Position numbers and translations under genes: made by a program
Shown: one piece after another, positions 56,933 through 64,000 of the stretch
How the letters are laid out: each line of letters starts with the position of its first letter
Position numbering within the stretch: the stretch's first letter is position 1
The notes under the pieces: generated by a model
What the model was told of the DNA's origin: nothing
Seen by the model: the letters and a program-made list of their open reading frames with translations, nothing else
The model's database searches: none
Assembly (NCBI GenBank): GCA_023150345.1
Contig: JAKLLB010000003.1
Span: forward strand, 1 to 64,000
DNA: 64,000 nucleotides
Source of the DNA: Aquabacterium sp.
GTDB lineage: Bacteria; Pseudomonadota; Gammaproteobacteria; Burkholderiales; Burkholderiaceae_C
Reading direction: 5' to 3'

Positions 56933-57553
56933 ATGGAGAACCGTCCCGTGGGAGCACCGCCCCACCTACCCTGGCAGCGCGACCCGGCGCCAGCTCTCGA
57001 CCGTGTGAGGCATGAGTGGGGGGGGCGCGCCGACCTGTGGGTGTTCGGCTACGCATCGCTGATTTGGCGTCCTGACCTGACATTCGACGAGTGCCGCCCG
57101 GCACGTGTGCAGGGTTGGCACCGTGCGTTCCGAATGCGGTCGCGGGTCAACCGTGGCACACCTGAGCGGCCGGGTCTGGTGTTTGCGTTGCTTTCCGGCG
57201 GCGCGTGCCGAGGCATGGTGTTTCGCGTGCCACGCCGGGTGGCCCACGACGAACTCGAGCGTCTATGGGCACGCGAAATGCCGACGGGCGTGTACGAGCC
57301 GCGCTGGTTGGCCTGCATCACCCCCGCGGGCACCGTGCAGGCCCTGGCCTTCACGCTGAGCAGGCGCAGCCCGAGCTACACCGGCCGCATCGCCGACGAC
57401 GAGCTGATCCACATCCTGCGCCACGCCAACGGACGCTACGGCAGCACCCTGGACTACCTGATGCGCACAGCGGATGCGCTGCGCGAACATCGCCTTCGCG
57501 ACCGTGAAATCGAACGCTTGGTCAGCCTCGCACGGCACAACGGGTTGGTCTGA
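56933..57553 (+). CDS. chaC: ChaC-family gamma-glutamylcyclotransferase
   Basis: A 206-residue protein starting at the ATG at 56933, divergent from edd. The substrate loop is VFGYASLIWRPDL, and the catalytic glutamate is expected in WAREMPTGVYEPRWL. ChaC enzymes cleave glutathione to 5-oxoproline and Cys-Gly. The family assignment is good; the exact in vivo role is inferred. Confidence 0.9.
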   Translation: MENRPVGAPPHLPWQRDPAPALDRVRHEWGGRADLWVFGYASLIWRPDLTFDECRPARVQGWHRAFRMRSRVNRGTPERPGLVFALLSGGACRGMVFRVPRRVAHDELERLWAREMPTGVYEPRWLACITPAGTVQALAFTLSRRSPSYTGRIADDELIHILRHANGRYGSTLDYLMRTADALREHRLRDREIERLVSLARHNGLV

Positions 57554-57586
57554 GAGCGACGGAGCCTGCTGTCGCCCGCACCAGTC

Positions 57587-58192
57587 TCACGCCTGCCGAG
57601 GCCAGTCGGCCTGAACTGCCGCCAGATCCTCCGGCGTGTCAACGTCGACCAATACGCCGGGATCGTCCAGCTCGATGCCCGCGCTCGGGTAGCGGGCCAC
57701 CAAGCGCCTCGCCCCTTCGTCGCCTTGGAGGTGTACCAGTTCGGAGAACAGCTCCGCACCGAACCCCACCGGATGCCCCCGCCTGCCCCGGTACTGCGCA
57801 AAGACCACCGCGTGCTGGCCCAGTGCCTCGGCCACGGCAGCCAAGGTTCGGGGTCTGACCAGCGGCATGTCGCCCGGCAGAACCAGCCAGCCCGACGCAT
57901 CGGGTCGTGCCGCGACACCGGTGGCAATCGAGTAGCCCATGCCCAGCGCGGAGTCGGTTCCGTCGGCCTCTGGCAAAACGACCACGTCGCGTCGCGCGAC
58001 CCACCGAGCACTCTCGGCCGCCAGCCGTTCGGTGGTCACCACCACGACGGGCAAGCCGCTGGCTATGGCATGGGTGACGGTCTGCCCCAGAACGCTCAAC
58101 TCGCCCAGCGGCTGGGCCAGCTTGTGGCCCTGGGCTGCGTACCGCGAGCCACGACCGGCGGCCAGGACGACGATGACGGGCGCATTTCTCAT
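57587..58192 (-). CDS. MobA-like nucleotidyltransferase (MocA type)
   Basis: A 201-residue NTP-transferase. The nucleotide-binding loop is VLAAGRGSRYAAQGHKLAQPL. Further motifs are DSALGMGYSIATGV and LVLPGDMPLVRPRTLAAV, with GHPVGFGAELFSEL. The pattern is that of MocA/CoxC-type molybdopterin cytidylyl- or guanylyltransferases, distinct from mobA at 21584. No xanthine dehydrogenase-type enzyme is nearby, so its client is unknown. Confidence 0.8.
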   Translation of the reverse strand: MRNAPVIVVLAAGRGSRYAAQGHKLAQPLGELSVLGQTVTHAIASGLPVVVVTTERLAAESARWVARRDVVVLPEADGTDSALGMGYSIATGVAARPDASGWLVLPGDMPLVRPRTLAAVAEALGQHAVVFAQYRGRRGHPVGFGAELFSELVHLQGDEGARRLVARYPSAGIELDDPGVLVDVDTPEDLAAVQADWPRQA

Positions 58193-58319
58193 GATCTATA
58201 TCTAGCATGCGGGCACCGCACCACATTCCATAGTCGGAGGTTCACCTAAGGCCTTTCACGTAGGGTGCAGCCCGGCCCCGCGGATCGGCAGGCTCGCCCG
58301 ATCGCGGCATACTTGTGTG

Positions 58320-58958
58320 ATGAACCGTCGCATCGCGGACCTGCGCAAGAGCTATGAGCGCGCCGAACTCGACGAGTCGGCCTCGTTCGATGAACCCCTG
58401 GCCCAGTTCGATCGCTGGATGAGCGAGGCCATCGCTGCCGAAGTCCCGGAGCCCAATGCGATGACGCTGGCGACCGTCGGTTCCGATGGCCGCCCCTCGA
58501 CGCGGATCGTGCTCATCAAGGGCTATGACGCCCGTGGCATCGTCTGGTACACCAACTACGAAAGCCGCAAGGGACAGGAGCTGGCTGCGCACCCTGTCGC
58601 TGCTCTGCAGTTCCACTGGGTCGAACTCGAGCGGGTGGTCCGCATCGAGGGTGCGGTTACCCGGGTCAGCGACGAGGAGTCCGATACGTACTTCGCATCG
58701 CGACCGCTGGATTCGCGCATCGGTGCCTGGGCGTCCCCGCAAAGCCAGGTCATCTCGTCGCGCACGGTGCTGTTGGCCAACGCGGCGCGCTACGCCGCAC
58801 AGTTCGCGCTCTCCCCACCCCGACCTCCGCATTGGGGCGGATTCCGGTTGCAGCCCGATGCATGGGAGTTCTGGCAGGGTCGCAAGAGCCGGCTGCACGA
58901 CAGGCTGCGCTACCGCCTGGCCGACGGTCGTTGGCTTCGTGAGCGGCTGGCGCCCTGA
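58320..58958 (+). CDS. pdxH: Pyridoxamine 5'-phosphate oxidase
   Basis: A 212-residue FMN enzyme making pyridoxal 5'-phosphate. The ATG at 58320 is preferred over an adjacent GTG at 58317. Motifs are [50 protein letters not shown] and the C-terminal [16 protein letters not shown] with [12 protein letters not shown] is needed by SelA and GlyA, among others. Confidence 0.95.
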   Translation: MNRRIADLRKSYERAELDESASFDEPLAQFDRWMSEAIAAEVPEPNAMTLATVGSDGRPSTRIVLIKGYDARGIVWYTNYESRKGQELAAHPVAALQFHWVELERVVRIEGAVTRVSDEESDTYFASRPLDSRIGAWASPQSQVISSRTVLLANAARYAAQFALSPPRPPHWGGFRLQPDAWEFWQGRKSRLHDRLRYRLADGRWLRERLAP

Positions 58959-58982
58959 TCTCTTCGCGGGCCGCAGCGCTGG

Positions 58983-59516
58983 TCAGCGCCGACGATGGCG
59001 GCTGAAGGTGCGGCGGAATTTCTCGAGCTTGGGCTCGATCACGTGCGCGCAATAGCCCTGTTCCGGGTGGCGCGCATGGTAGTGCTGGTGGTAGTCCTCG
59101 GCCCGGGTATAGCCGGCTTCGCGGGCGACTTCGGTCACGGCGCGACCTTGCAGCGCCGCCTGCACCTGTGCGAGCACGTCGCGCACCACTGCGTCCTGGT
59201 CGTCGTCATGGGTGTAGATCGCCGACCGGTATTGCGTACCGACGTCATGACCCTGGCGATTCAGCGTGGTCGGGTCGTGGATGGCGAAGAAGATCTCGAG
59301 GATCTCGCTCAGCGACACCTGTTGTGGGTCGAACCGCACCCGCACGACTTCCGCGTGTCCTGTGGCGCCGCTGCACACCTGCTCGTAGGTAGGCGCAACA
59401 GCATGACCATTGCTGTACCCTGACTCGACCGCCAGCACACCCTCGACCTGCTCATACACCGCCTCCAGGCACCAGAAGCAGCCCCCGGCCAACGTGATCA
59501 ACTGCTGAGGTCCCAT
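58983..59516 (-). CDS. msrA: Peptide methionine-(S)-sulfoxide reductase
   Basis: A 177-residue MsrA with the active-site motif GGCFWCLEAVYEQVEGV and the conserved GYSNGHAVAPTYEQVCSGATGHAEVV. YHQQYH-like YHQHYHARHPEQGYCAHV is near the C-terminus. It repairs oxidised methionine. The catalytic Cys codon is TGC, but the sequence 18 nt downstream is GTG, not a GGT loop, so Sec is not expected here. Confidence 0.94.
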   Translation of the reverse strand: MGPQQLITLAGGCFWCLEAVYEQVEGVLAVESGYSNGHAVAPTYEQVCSGATGHAEVVRVRFDPQQVSLSEILEIFFAIHDPTTLNRQGHDVGTQYRSAIYTHDDDQDAVVRDVLAQVQAALQGRAVTEVAREAGYTRAEDYHQHYHARHPEQGYCAHVIEPKLEKFRRTFSRHRRR

Positions 59517-59640
59517 TGCAACACCTTGCTTCGCCTGCAGGGGTTTGATTGTCGATGGTCACAATCGCAGCGGTGCGCGCCCCGGGGCAACTGCACAATC
59601 GACGGCTGGTCATTTCCACCGCAGCTTGACAGGAACCCCA

Positions 59641-60462
59641 GTGGACAGTGTCATCGCCAACCTCGGTCTGTCGGGCTGGAAGCCGATCTTCGCAGCGTTG
59701 CTGCTTCCGCCTTTTCCGTTGCTGCTGCTGATGGTGGTGGGCGCGCGGCTGATGGTCTCGCGCCGGCACTGGCGCTCGGGCTGGGTGGTGATGCTGTCGG
59801 TGCTGCTGCTGATGTGGGCGAGTTGCTGCATCGGCGTGGGCCACTTCCTGGAGCGCGCGCTGCTCCATGTGCCGCCCCCGCTCACCGAGAGCCAGATGGC
59901 GCCGCTGCGCCGCGAACCGCAGGCCCGTCAGACAGCTGTTGTCGTGCTCGGCGGTGGCCGCGAGCGCGTGGCACCCGAGTACGGTGAGTCGCATCTCGCG
60001 CCGCGCTCGATGCAGCGGCTGCACTATGGGCTGTGGCTGGCGCGCAAGCTCAATGCGCCCGTGATGTTCTCTGGAGGCAGCGGGCACGCGCAAGTCGACG
60101 GCCCCGCCGAGGCCGATATTGCTGCCCGCATCGCGGCGCGCGACTTCGGCCGGCCTCTGCGCTGGGCCGAAAATCTCTCGCGCGACACGCGAGGCAACGC
60201 CGCGGCCAGCCTGGGACTGCTCAAGACCGACGGCATCTCGACCGTGGTGCTGGTCACACATGGCTGGCACATGCGTCGGGCCCAGCGCGCCTTCCAGGAA
60301 GCCGCACAACAGCACGGCATGTCGATTCAGGTCGTGAGCGCGCCGATGGGCCTGGCCGCGGCCGAGGTCCGCCCCGTGCTGCGCTGGCTGCCGACCCAGG
60401 AAGGGTTCACGCAGGTGCAACTGGTGCTGCGCGAGACCCTGGGGTTCTGGCTCGGCGCCTGA
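59641..60462 (+). CDS. YdcF/ElyC-like DUF218 membrane protein
   Basis: A 273-residue protein from a GTG at 59641 with AGGAA upstream. Two N-terminal membrane helices (FAALLLPPFPLLLLMVVGARL and WVVMLSVLLLMWASCCIGVG) precede a DUF218 domain: AVVVLGGGRERVAPEYGES, VMFSGGSGHAQVDGPAEAD, SRDTRGNAAAS and VTHGWHMRRAQRAF. E. coli members (ElyC, SanA) affect envelope peptidoglycan or lipid-carrier metabolism. Confidence 0.85.
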   Translation: MDSVIANLGLSGWKPIFAALLLPPFPLLLLMVVGARLMVSRRHWRSGWVVMLSVLLLMWASCCIGVGHFLERALLHVPPPLTESQMAPLRREPQARQTAVVVLGGGRERVAPEYGESHLAPRSMQRLHYGLWLARKLNAPVMFSGGSGHAQVDGPAEADIAARIAARDFGRPLRWAENLSRDTRGNAAASLGLLKTDGISTVVLVTHGWHMRRAQRAFQEAAQQHGMSIQVVSAPMGLAAAEVRPVLRWLPTQEGFTQVQLVLRETLGFWLGA

Positions 60463-60556
60463 GCGATCACCGCGTGCGGCGCCATTGGCCCGCGGCGGCG
60501 GGTACGTCCGTGCCATGCATCGAAGGCAGGTGCATTCCACCGCCCAAAAGGCGAAA

Positions 60557-60583
60557 CCCCTCCGGCCTTGCAGCACGGAGGGG
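60557..60583 (-). terminator. Terminator downstream of ubiD
   Basis: Read on the minus strand, CCCCTCCG and CGGAGGGG form an 8-bp GC stem with an 11-base loop. The sequence TTTCGCCTTTT follows, a broken U-run. It lies about 190 bases after the ubiD stop in the gap between convergent genes ydcF-like and ubiD. Confidence 0.5.
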
Positions 60584-60586
60584 GCG

Positions 60587-60639
60587 GGTGGCCGTACGGC
60601 CACCGTGTGGGGCTCCGGAGGAAAAAGGTCCGGGGCCCC
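60587..60639. repeat. Two further hairpins in the ydcF-like/ubiD gap
   Basis: Immediately after the terminator hairpin there is a perfect 18-bp palindrome (60587-60604; arms GGTGGCCGT and ACGGCCACC). Next is an 11-bp stem (GGGGCTCCGGA, 60609-60619, with TCCGGGGCCCC, 60629-60639, one G-U) around the loop GGAAAAAGG. Neither is followed by a U-run. With the terminator they form three hairpins in 83 bases. The remainder of the 310-base gap (60463-60772) shows nothing more. Confidence 0.5.
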
Positions 60640-60772
60640 TGCGGCACAGAGACTGCGCACACAGTTGTACCTTCACTTGGAAGGCACTTCCAGATTAGTC
60701 GATGGCGCAGCGCGATTCAAGCCCGCTGATCACGGGGTTTGTTCGAAGTGACAACTGCTGCCATGCGTCGAC

Positions 60773-62326
60773 TCAGCGCATCAGCCGCTCGTACACCTGC
60801 TGCACACGATCCTGGACTGCGGCTTCCATGCGGATGGCCCGCCCCCACTCCCGGTCGGTTTCGCCCGACCACTTGTGCGTGGCGTCCAGGCCCATCTTGC
60901 CCCCGAGGCCACTGACCGGAGAAGCAAAGTCGAGGTAGTCGATCGGCGTGCGCTCCACCAGCGTGGTGTCACGCACCGGGTCCATGCGTGTCGTGATCGC
61001 CCACACGGCCTCTCGCCAGTCTCTGATGTTCACATCGTCGTCGGTGACGACGATGAACTTCGTGTACATGAACTGCCGCAGGAAGCTCCAAAGCCCGAAC
61101 ATCAGCCGCTTGGCGTGGCCCGGGTAGGCCTTGCGAATGGAGATGAGCGCCATGCGGTAGCTGCATCCCTCCGGCGGAAGGTAGAAGTCGACGATCTCCG
61201 GGAATTGCCTCTGCAAGATGGGCACGAACACCTCGTTGAGCGCAACGCCGAGCACGGCCGGCTCGTCCGGCGGCTTGCCGGTGTAGGTGGAGTGGTAGAT
61301 CGGGTCGCGCCGATGCGTCAGCCGGTCGATGCGGAAGACCGGAAACCAGTCCTGCTCGTTGTAGTAGCCCGTGTGATCGCCGAACGGGCCTTCCAGCGCA
61401 TGCAGGTAGCCATTGACTTCGCGCTGCGGCACACCGTTCTCGCTGTGACCGGTATACCCGGGCGTGGCTGTCGGCACGTGCCCCTCGAGCACGATCTCGG
61501 CGGTCGCAGGTACCTGCAGCGGGCGCCCGGCTTCGCCGACCTCGCAGTCAACGAGCTCGGTTGCCGACCCGCGCAGCAGCCCGGCGAATTGGTACTCCGA
61601 CAAGGTATCGGGCACGGGTGTCACCGCGCCCAGTATGGTTGCGGGGTCGGTGCCCAGCGCCACAGCCAGCGGGAACGGCTGGCCCGGGTGGACCTGGGCA
61701 AACTCACGGAAGTCCAGCGCGCCACCCCGATGAGCGAGCCAGCGCATGATCACCTCTCGCCGACCGATCACCTGCTGCCGATAGATGCCGATGTTCTGCC
61801 TCTGGCGAGGACGGGCCACGCCCGCCTGCGGGCCGCGGGTGACGACGAGGCCCCACGTGATCAGCGGGCCCGCGTCGTCCGGCCAGCAGGTCTGAACCGG
61901 CCATCGACCCAAGTCGACATCATCGCCACGCAGTTCCACCTCGCGACACGGCCCATCCCGTCGCCTGACAGGCTTCATGTCCCACACCGCCTTGATCATT
62001 TGCAGCAGGCGGCCCGTGTCCTTCAGGCCATGCGGCGGCTCGGGCTCCTTCAGCCGAGCCAGCAGCGCGCCCACCTCGCGCAGGTCCTTGACATCCGACG
62101 CGCCCATACCCAGCGCCACCCGACGCGGCGTGCCGAACAGGTTGGCCAGCACCGCGACCGAGTGCCCGGCAGGCTGTTCGAACCACAGTGCGGGGCCGCC
62201 CTCACGCAGCACGCGATCTGACAGCGCCGTCATTTCCAGTCGAGGTGACACCGGCTCACGCACGCGGCGCAACTCGCCCATCTGTTCGAGTTGTGCCGCG
62301 AAGTCGCGGAGATCGCGATATTTCAT
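60773..62326 (-). CDS. ubiD: UbiD decarboxylase (ubiquinone biosynthesis)
   Basis: A 517-residue prenylated-FMN decarboxylase acting on 3-octaprenyl-4-hydroxybenzoate. The N-terminus [22 protein letters not shown] and the segments [49 protein letters not shown] and [22 protein letters not shown] are typical. Length matches E. coli UbiD (497). Aromatic-acid decarboxylases share the fold, but the overall pattern is that of UbiD. Confidence 0.93.
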   Translation of the reverse strand: MKYRDLRDFAAQLEQMGELRRVREPVSPRLEMTALSDRVLREGGPALWFEQPAGHSVAVLANLFGTPRRVALGMGASDVKDLREVGALLARLKEPEPPHGLKDTGRLLQMIKAVWDMKPVRRRDGPCREVELRGDDVDLGRWPVQTCWPDDAGPLITWGLVVTRGPQAGVARPRQRQNIGIYRQQVIGRREVIMRWLAHRGGALDFREFAQVHPGQPFPLAVALGTDPATILGAVTPVPDTLSEYQFAGLLRGSATELVDCEVGEAGRPLQVPATAEIVLEGHVPTATPGYTGHSENGVPQREVNGYLHALEGPFGDHTGYYNEQDWFPVFRIDRLTHRRDPIYHSTYTGKPPDEPAVLGVALNEVFVPILQRQFPEIVDFYLPPEGCSYRMALISIRKAYPGHAKRLMFGLWSFLRQFMYTKFIVVTDDDVNIRDWREAVWAITTRMDPVRDTTLVERTPIDYLDFASPVSGLGGKMGLDATHKWSGETDREWGRAIRMEAAVQDRVQQVYERLMR

Positions 62327-62359
62327 TTGTTTCAGTTATTAGAATGTCGTTCTTTATGC

Positions 62360-62389
62360 TTGACCGGTTATTTCCGGCCTTCCTAGAAT
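62360..62389 (+). promoter_or_regulatory. Sigma-70-like promoter of the transglycosylase gene
   Basis: TTGACC (62360-62365) and TAGAAT (62384-62389), 18 bases apart, in the AT-richest part of the 262-base gap between divergent ubiD and the transglycosylase gene. It would give a leader of about 190 bases. AGAA-N5-TTCT (62341-62353) lies just upstream. Confidence 0.55.
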
Positions 62390-62588
62390 GCGTCCAGCCT
62401 GAGAATTCAGGGTTTCCCCGCGCCACATCCAGGTTGGGATGGATCGGCGCCCGCTGCCAGAGCCGCACTGGCGCCGCCTCGTAGCGGTCTTTCCAGCAAG
62501 CGGCCCATTATCGTCGGCACCCCTCGTGCACGTCTGGCAGGCCCAGTGTCTGCCGCGGTGTCGGTGTGCAGCCGAAGAAAGGTCTTGC

Positions 62589-63530
62589 ATGACAGCGATC
62601 GGTCGGTTTCTGGTGCTAGCGCGCCAAGTGGCGAGCAGCACGAATGTCTTTCTGCGCGACGTCGGCGCAGGCCTGCTGGAGGTCAGCCACAACTCGCTGG
62701 CCCTCCTGGGCCTGTGCGTCGTCGCGGCTATCCTGTTCGCCGCCGGGCGCCCGGATCTCCGAGTCAGCGTCGAGCGGCACGCCCTGGACTGGCTGCAGGC
62801 TCGCCATGAGGCCCGCGAACCCGCTGCGACGGTAGACCTGCCCGCCGAACCCGACGCGGTGGCGCGAGCCACAGCTGTGGACCCGGCGGCACTGCCGCGG
62901 CCCCAGGCTGCGGTCGCGCACTGGCTGGCGCGGCGCTATCGGGTCGCCAGCGAGCCCGTCGGCCGTCTGGTCCAGGAAGCTTGGCAGATCGGCCAGCGAG
63001 CGAGCCTGGATCCCACCCTCATCCTGGCCGTCATCGCAGTGGAGTCCAGCTTCAATCCCTTCGCCCAGAGTTCGGTCGGCGCACAAGGGCTGATGCAGGT
63101 GATGACGCGCGTCCACGACGAAAAGTACGACGCCTACGGTGGAACGCGCGCCGCGTTCGATCCGGTGTCCAACCTCCGCGTGGGCGTACAGGTGCTCAAG
63201 GAGTGCATTGCCCGTGCCGGTAGCCTCGAGGCTGGACTGCGCTACTACGTGGGCGCAGCCAACAGCGCGGACGACGGCGGCTATGTGGTGAAGGTGTTGG
63301 CCGAGCAGTTCAACCTGCGCCGCGTGCTGGAAGGCAAGGCCGTGCCGGTCACCGTGGCACTGCCGTCGTCGGCAACCGCTGCATCGCCGTCGGGCGCGCT
63401 TGCCCCAGTGGCACCGTCGGCCGCCGCAAGCCGGGCGGCAGAGCCGATCCCGGCGGCCGCGGTGGCACCAGCCGGCAGCGCATCGCGGCCCTCAGCAGAA
63501 CCCACTGGGCAGGTTGCGCTGCTGAACTGA
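62589..63530 (+). CDS. Membrane-anchored lytic transglycosylase (SLT domain)
   Basis: A 313-residue protein from the ATG at 62589. One N-terminal membrane helix ([19 protein letters not shown]) is followed by a periplasmic SLT domain with the catalytic glutamate in [28 protein letters not shown], then [24 protein letters not shown]. After [19 protein letters not shown] comes an Ala/Pro tail. It cleaves peptidoglycan with formation of anhydro-muropeptides. Confidence 0.88.
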   Translation: MTAIGRFLVLARQVASSTNVFLRDVGAGLLEVSHNSLALLGLCVVAAILFAAGRPDLRVSVERHALDWLQARHEAREPAATVDLPAEPDAVARATAVDPAALPRPQAAVAHWLARRYRVASEPVGRLVQEAWQIGQRASLDPTLILAVIAVESSFNPFAQSSVGAQGLMQVMTRVHDEKYDAYGGTRAAFDPVSNLRVGVQVLKECIARAGSLEAGLRYYVGAANSADDGGYVVKVLAEQFNLRRVLEGKAVPVTVALPSSATAASPSGALAPVAPSAAASRAAEPIPAAAVAPAGSASRPSAEPTGQVALLN

Positions 63531-63592
63531 CCGCCTGGACAACCGGCCAACCGGGTGCGCGCCCTGTGCCAGCCGCCTGGCGCTAAACTCCG

Positions 63593-63707
63593 GCCTTCGC
63601 GCAACTGGCGATAGGGTCGGCTGCGACCCGAGGTGGGTCACCACCGTGAAGCGCGATCGGCGGTCCCGAGGACGATGCCGAGTCACAGCCGTTCGCCTGG
63701 GCCGCCC
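63593..63707 (+). ncRNA. ZTP/ZMP (pfl) riboswitch upstream of glyA
   Basis: The leader carries the conserved elements of the pfl motif in order: GCGCAACTGGCG (63599-63610), a G-rich/C-rich helix, CACCACCGTGAAGCG (63639-63653), and a distal GTTCGCCTGGGC (63691-63702) that forms the pseudoknot with the first block. It ends about 70 bases before glyA. ZTP riboswitches sense the folate-stress alarmone and switch on folate and one-carbon genes such as glyA. A -10-like TAAACT lies at 63584-63589. Confidence 0.78.
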
Positions 63708-63777
63708 GCAGCGCACTCGCGCCGGCTTGGCCCGGGTTCGAGGCGGGACCACTCCCCAAGACGAGGACTGCCCTGTC

Positions 63778-64000
63778 ATGTTCGACCGAACCCAATCCAC
63801 CATCGACCGCATCGACCCCGAGCTGTGGGCGGCCGTCCAGGCCGAGAACCGCCGCCAGGAAGACCACATCGAGCTGATCGCTTCCGAGAACTACACATCG
63901 CCCGCCGTGATGCAGGCGCAGGGTTCCCAGCTCACCAACAAGTACGCCGAGGGCTACCCCGGCAAGCGCTACTACGGCGGCTGCGAGTATGTCGATGTGG
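63778..64000 (+). CDS. glyA: Serine hydroxymethyltransferase, N-terminal part
   Basis: The first 74 codons of glyA, cut by the window edge. The start [20 protein letters not shown] is followed by the diagnostic [16 protein letters not shown] and [20 protein letters not shown]. This PLP enzyme converts serine and tetrahydrofolate to glycine and methylene-tetrahydrofolate. It is controlled by the ZTP riboswitch in its leader. Confidence 0.96.
   Translation, partial: MFDRTQSTIDRIDPELWAAVQAENRRQEDHIELIASENYTSPAVMQAQGSQLTNKYAEGYPGKRYYGGCEYVDV

Noticed and set aside
58983-59516. MsrA active-site TGC as a possible Sec codon
   Set aside because: No GGT-loop hairpin begins at the required distance; the sequence there is GTG in an unpaired context. 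The same check fails for the AhpC peroxidatic TGC.

Overview
The window is a GC-rich, gene-dense chromosomal segment. It looks like a betaproteobacterium of the order Burkholderiales: GTG and TTG starts are used, codons end in G or C, genes overlap by ATGA, and the gene set (Entner-Doudoroff edd/eda with a HexR-type site, a soluble NAD-type formate dehydrogenase, tonB-exbB-exbD-exbD, glyA behind a ZTP riboswitch) fits that group. The genus is an inference. I saw no insertion sequence, CRISPR array, rRNA or prophage.

Positions 1-13500 hold mixed housekeeping and accessory genes. These include a degraded patch (a truncated dapA remnant and a decayed copy of the tail of a YiiX-like gene), a membrane diguanylate cyclase, an MCP, LysR + lldD, a putative cysteine-peptidase-fold pair, a fused CoA-transferase and dcd. 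Positions 13618-18141 carry a four-gene 2-oxoacid:acceptor oxidoreductase operon behind two palindromes.

The centre (18161-37028) is a formate dehydrogenase island. The minus strand carries an overlapping operon: DUF3306 protein, poly-ferredoxin, TorD-like chaperone, mobA, an NtrC-like response regulator lacking GAFTGA, and a histidine kinase. Next on the minus strand come selB, selC and selA. Divergent to these, the plus strand carries a Tat-target peptide, fdhA, fdhB, a lipoprotein, the cytochrome b subunit, a small exported protein and fdhD.

The most important observation is in this island. The selC tRNA has every structural hallmark of tRNA-Sec (8-bp acceptor stem, 6-bp D stem, long variable arm, G73), but its anticodon is GCA, which reads the cysteine codons TGC and TGT, not TGA. 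The fdhA next door has TGC at exactly the position where selenoprotein formate dehydrogenases have TGA. Eighteen nucleotides after that TGC begins a GGT apical loop on a SECIS-like hairpin, the same spacing as in E. coli fdhF. Together these suggest that selenocysteine is inserted at a sense (cysteine) codon, with anticodon, codon and SECIS matching one another. An ordinary annotation would call FdhA a plain Cys enzyme and could label the tRNA as Cys or miss it.

Positions 37151-64000 hold a GGDEF-EAL protein, a second, cytosolic NAD-type formate dehydrogenase (fused FdsG-FdsB plus FdsA), ahpC/ahpF, rdgC, apbC, tonB-exbB-exbD-exbD with a TPR gene, an MBL-fold hydrolase, eda/edd, chaC, a nucleotidyltransferase, pdxH, msrA, a DUF218 protein, ubiD, a lytic transglycosylase and the start of glyA.
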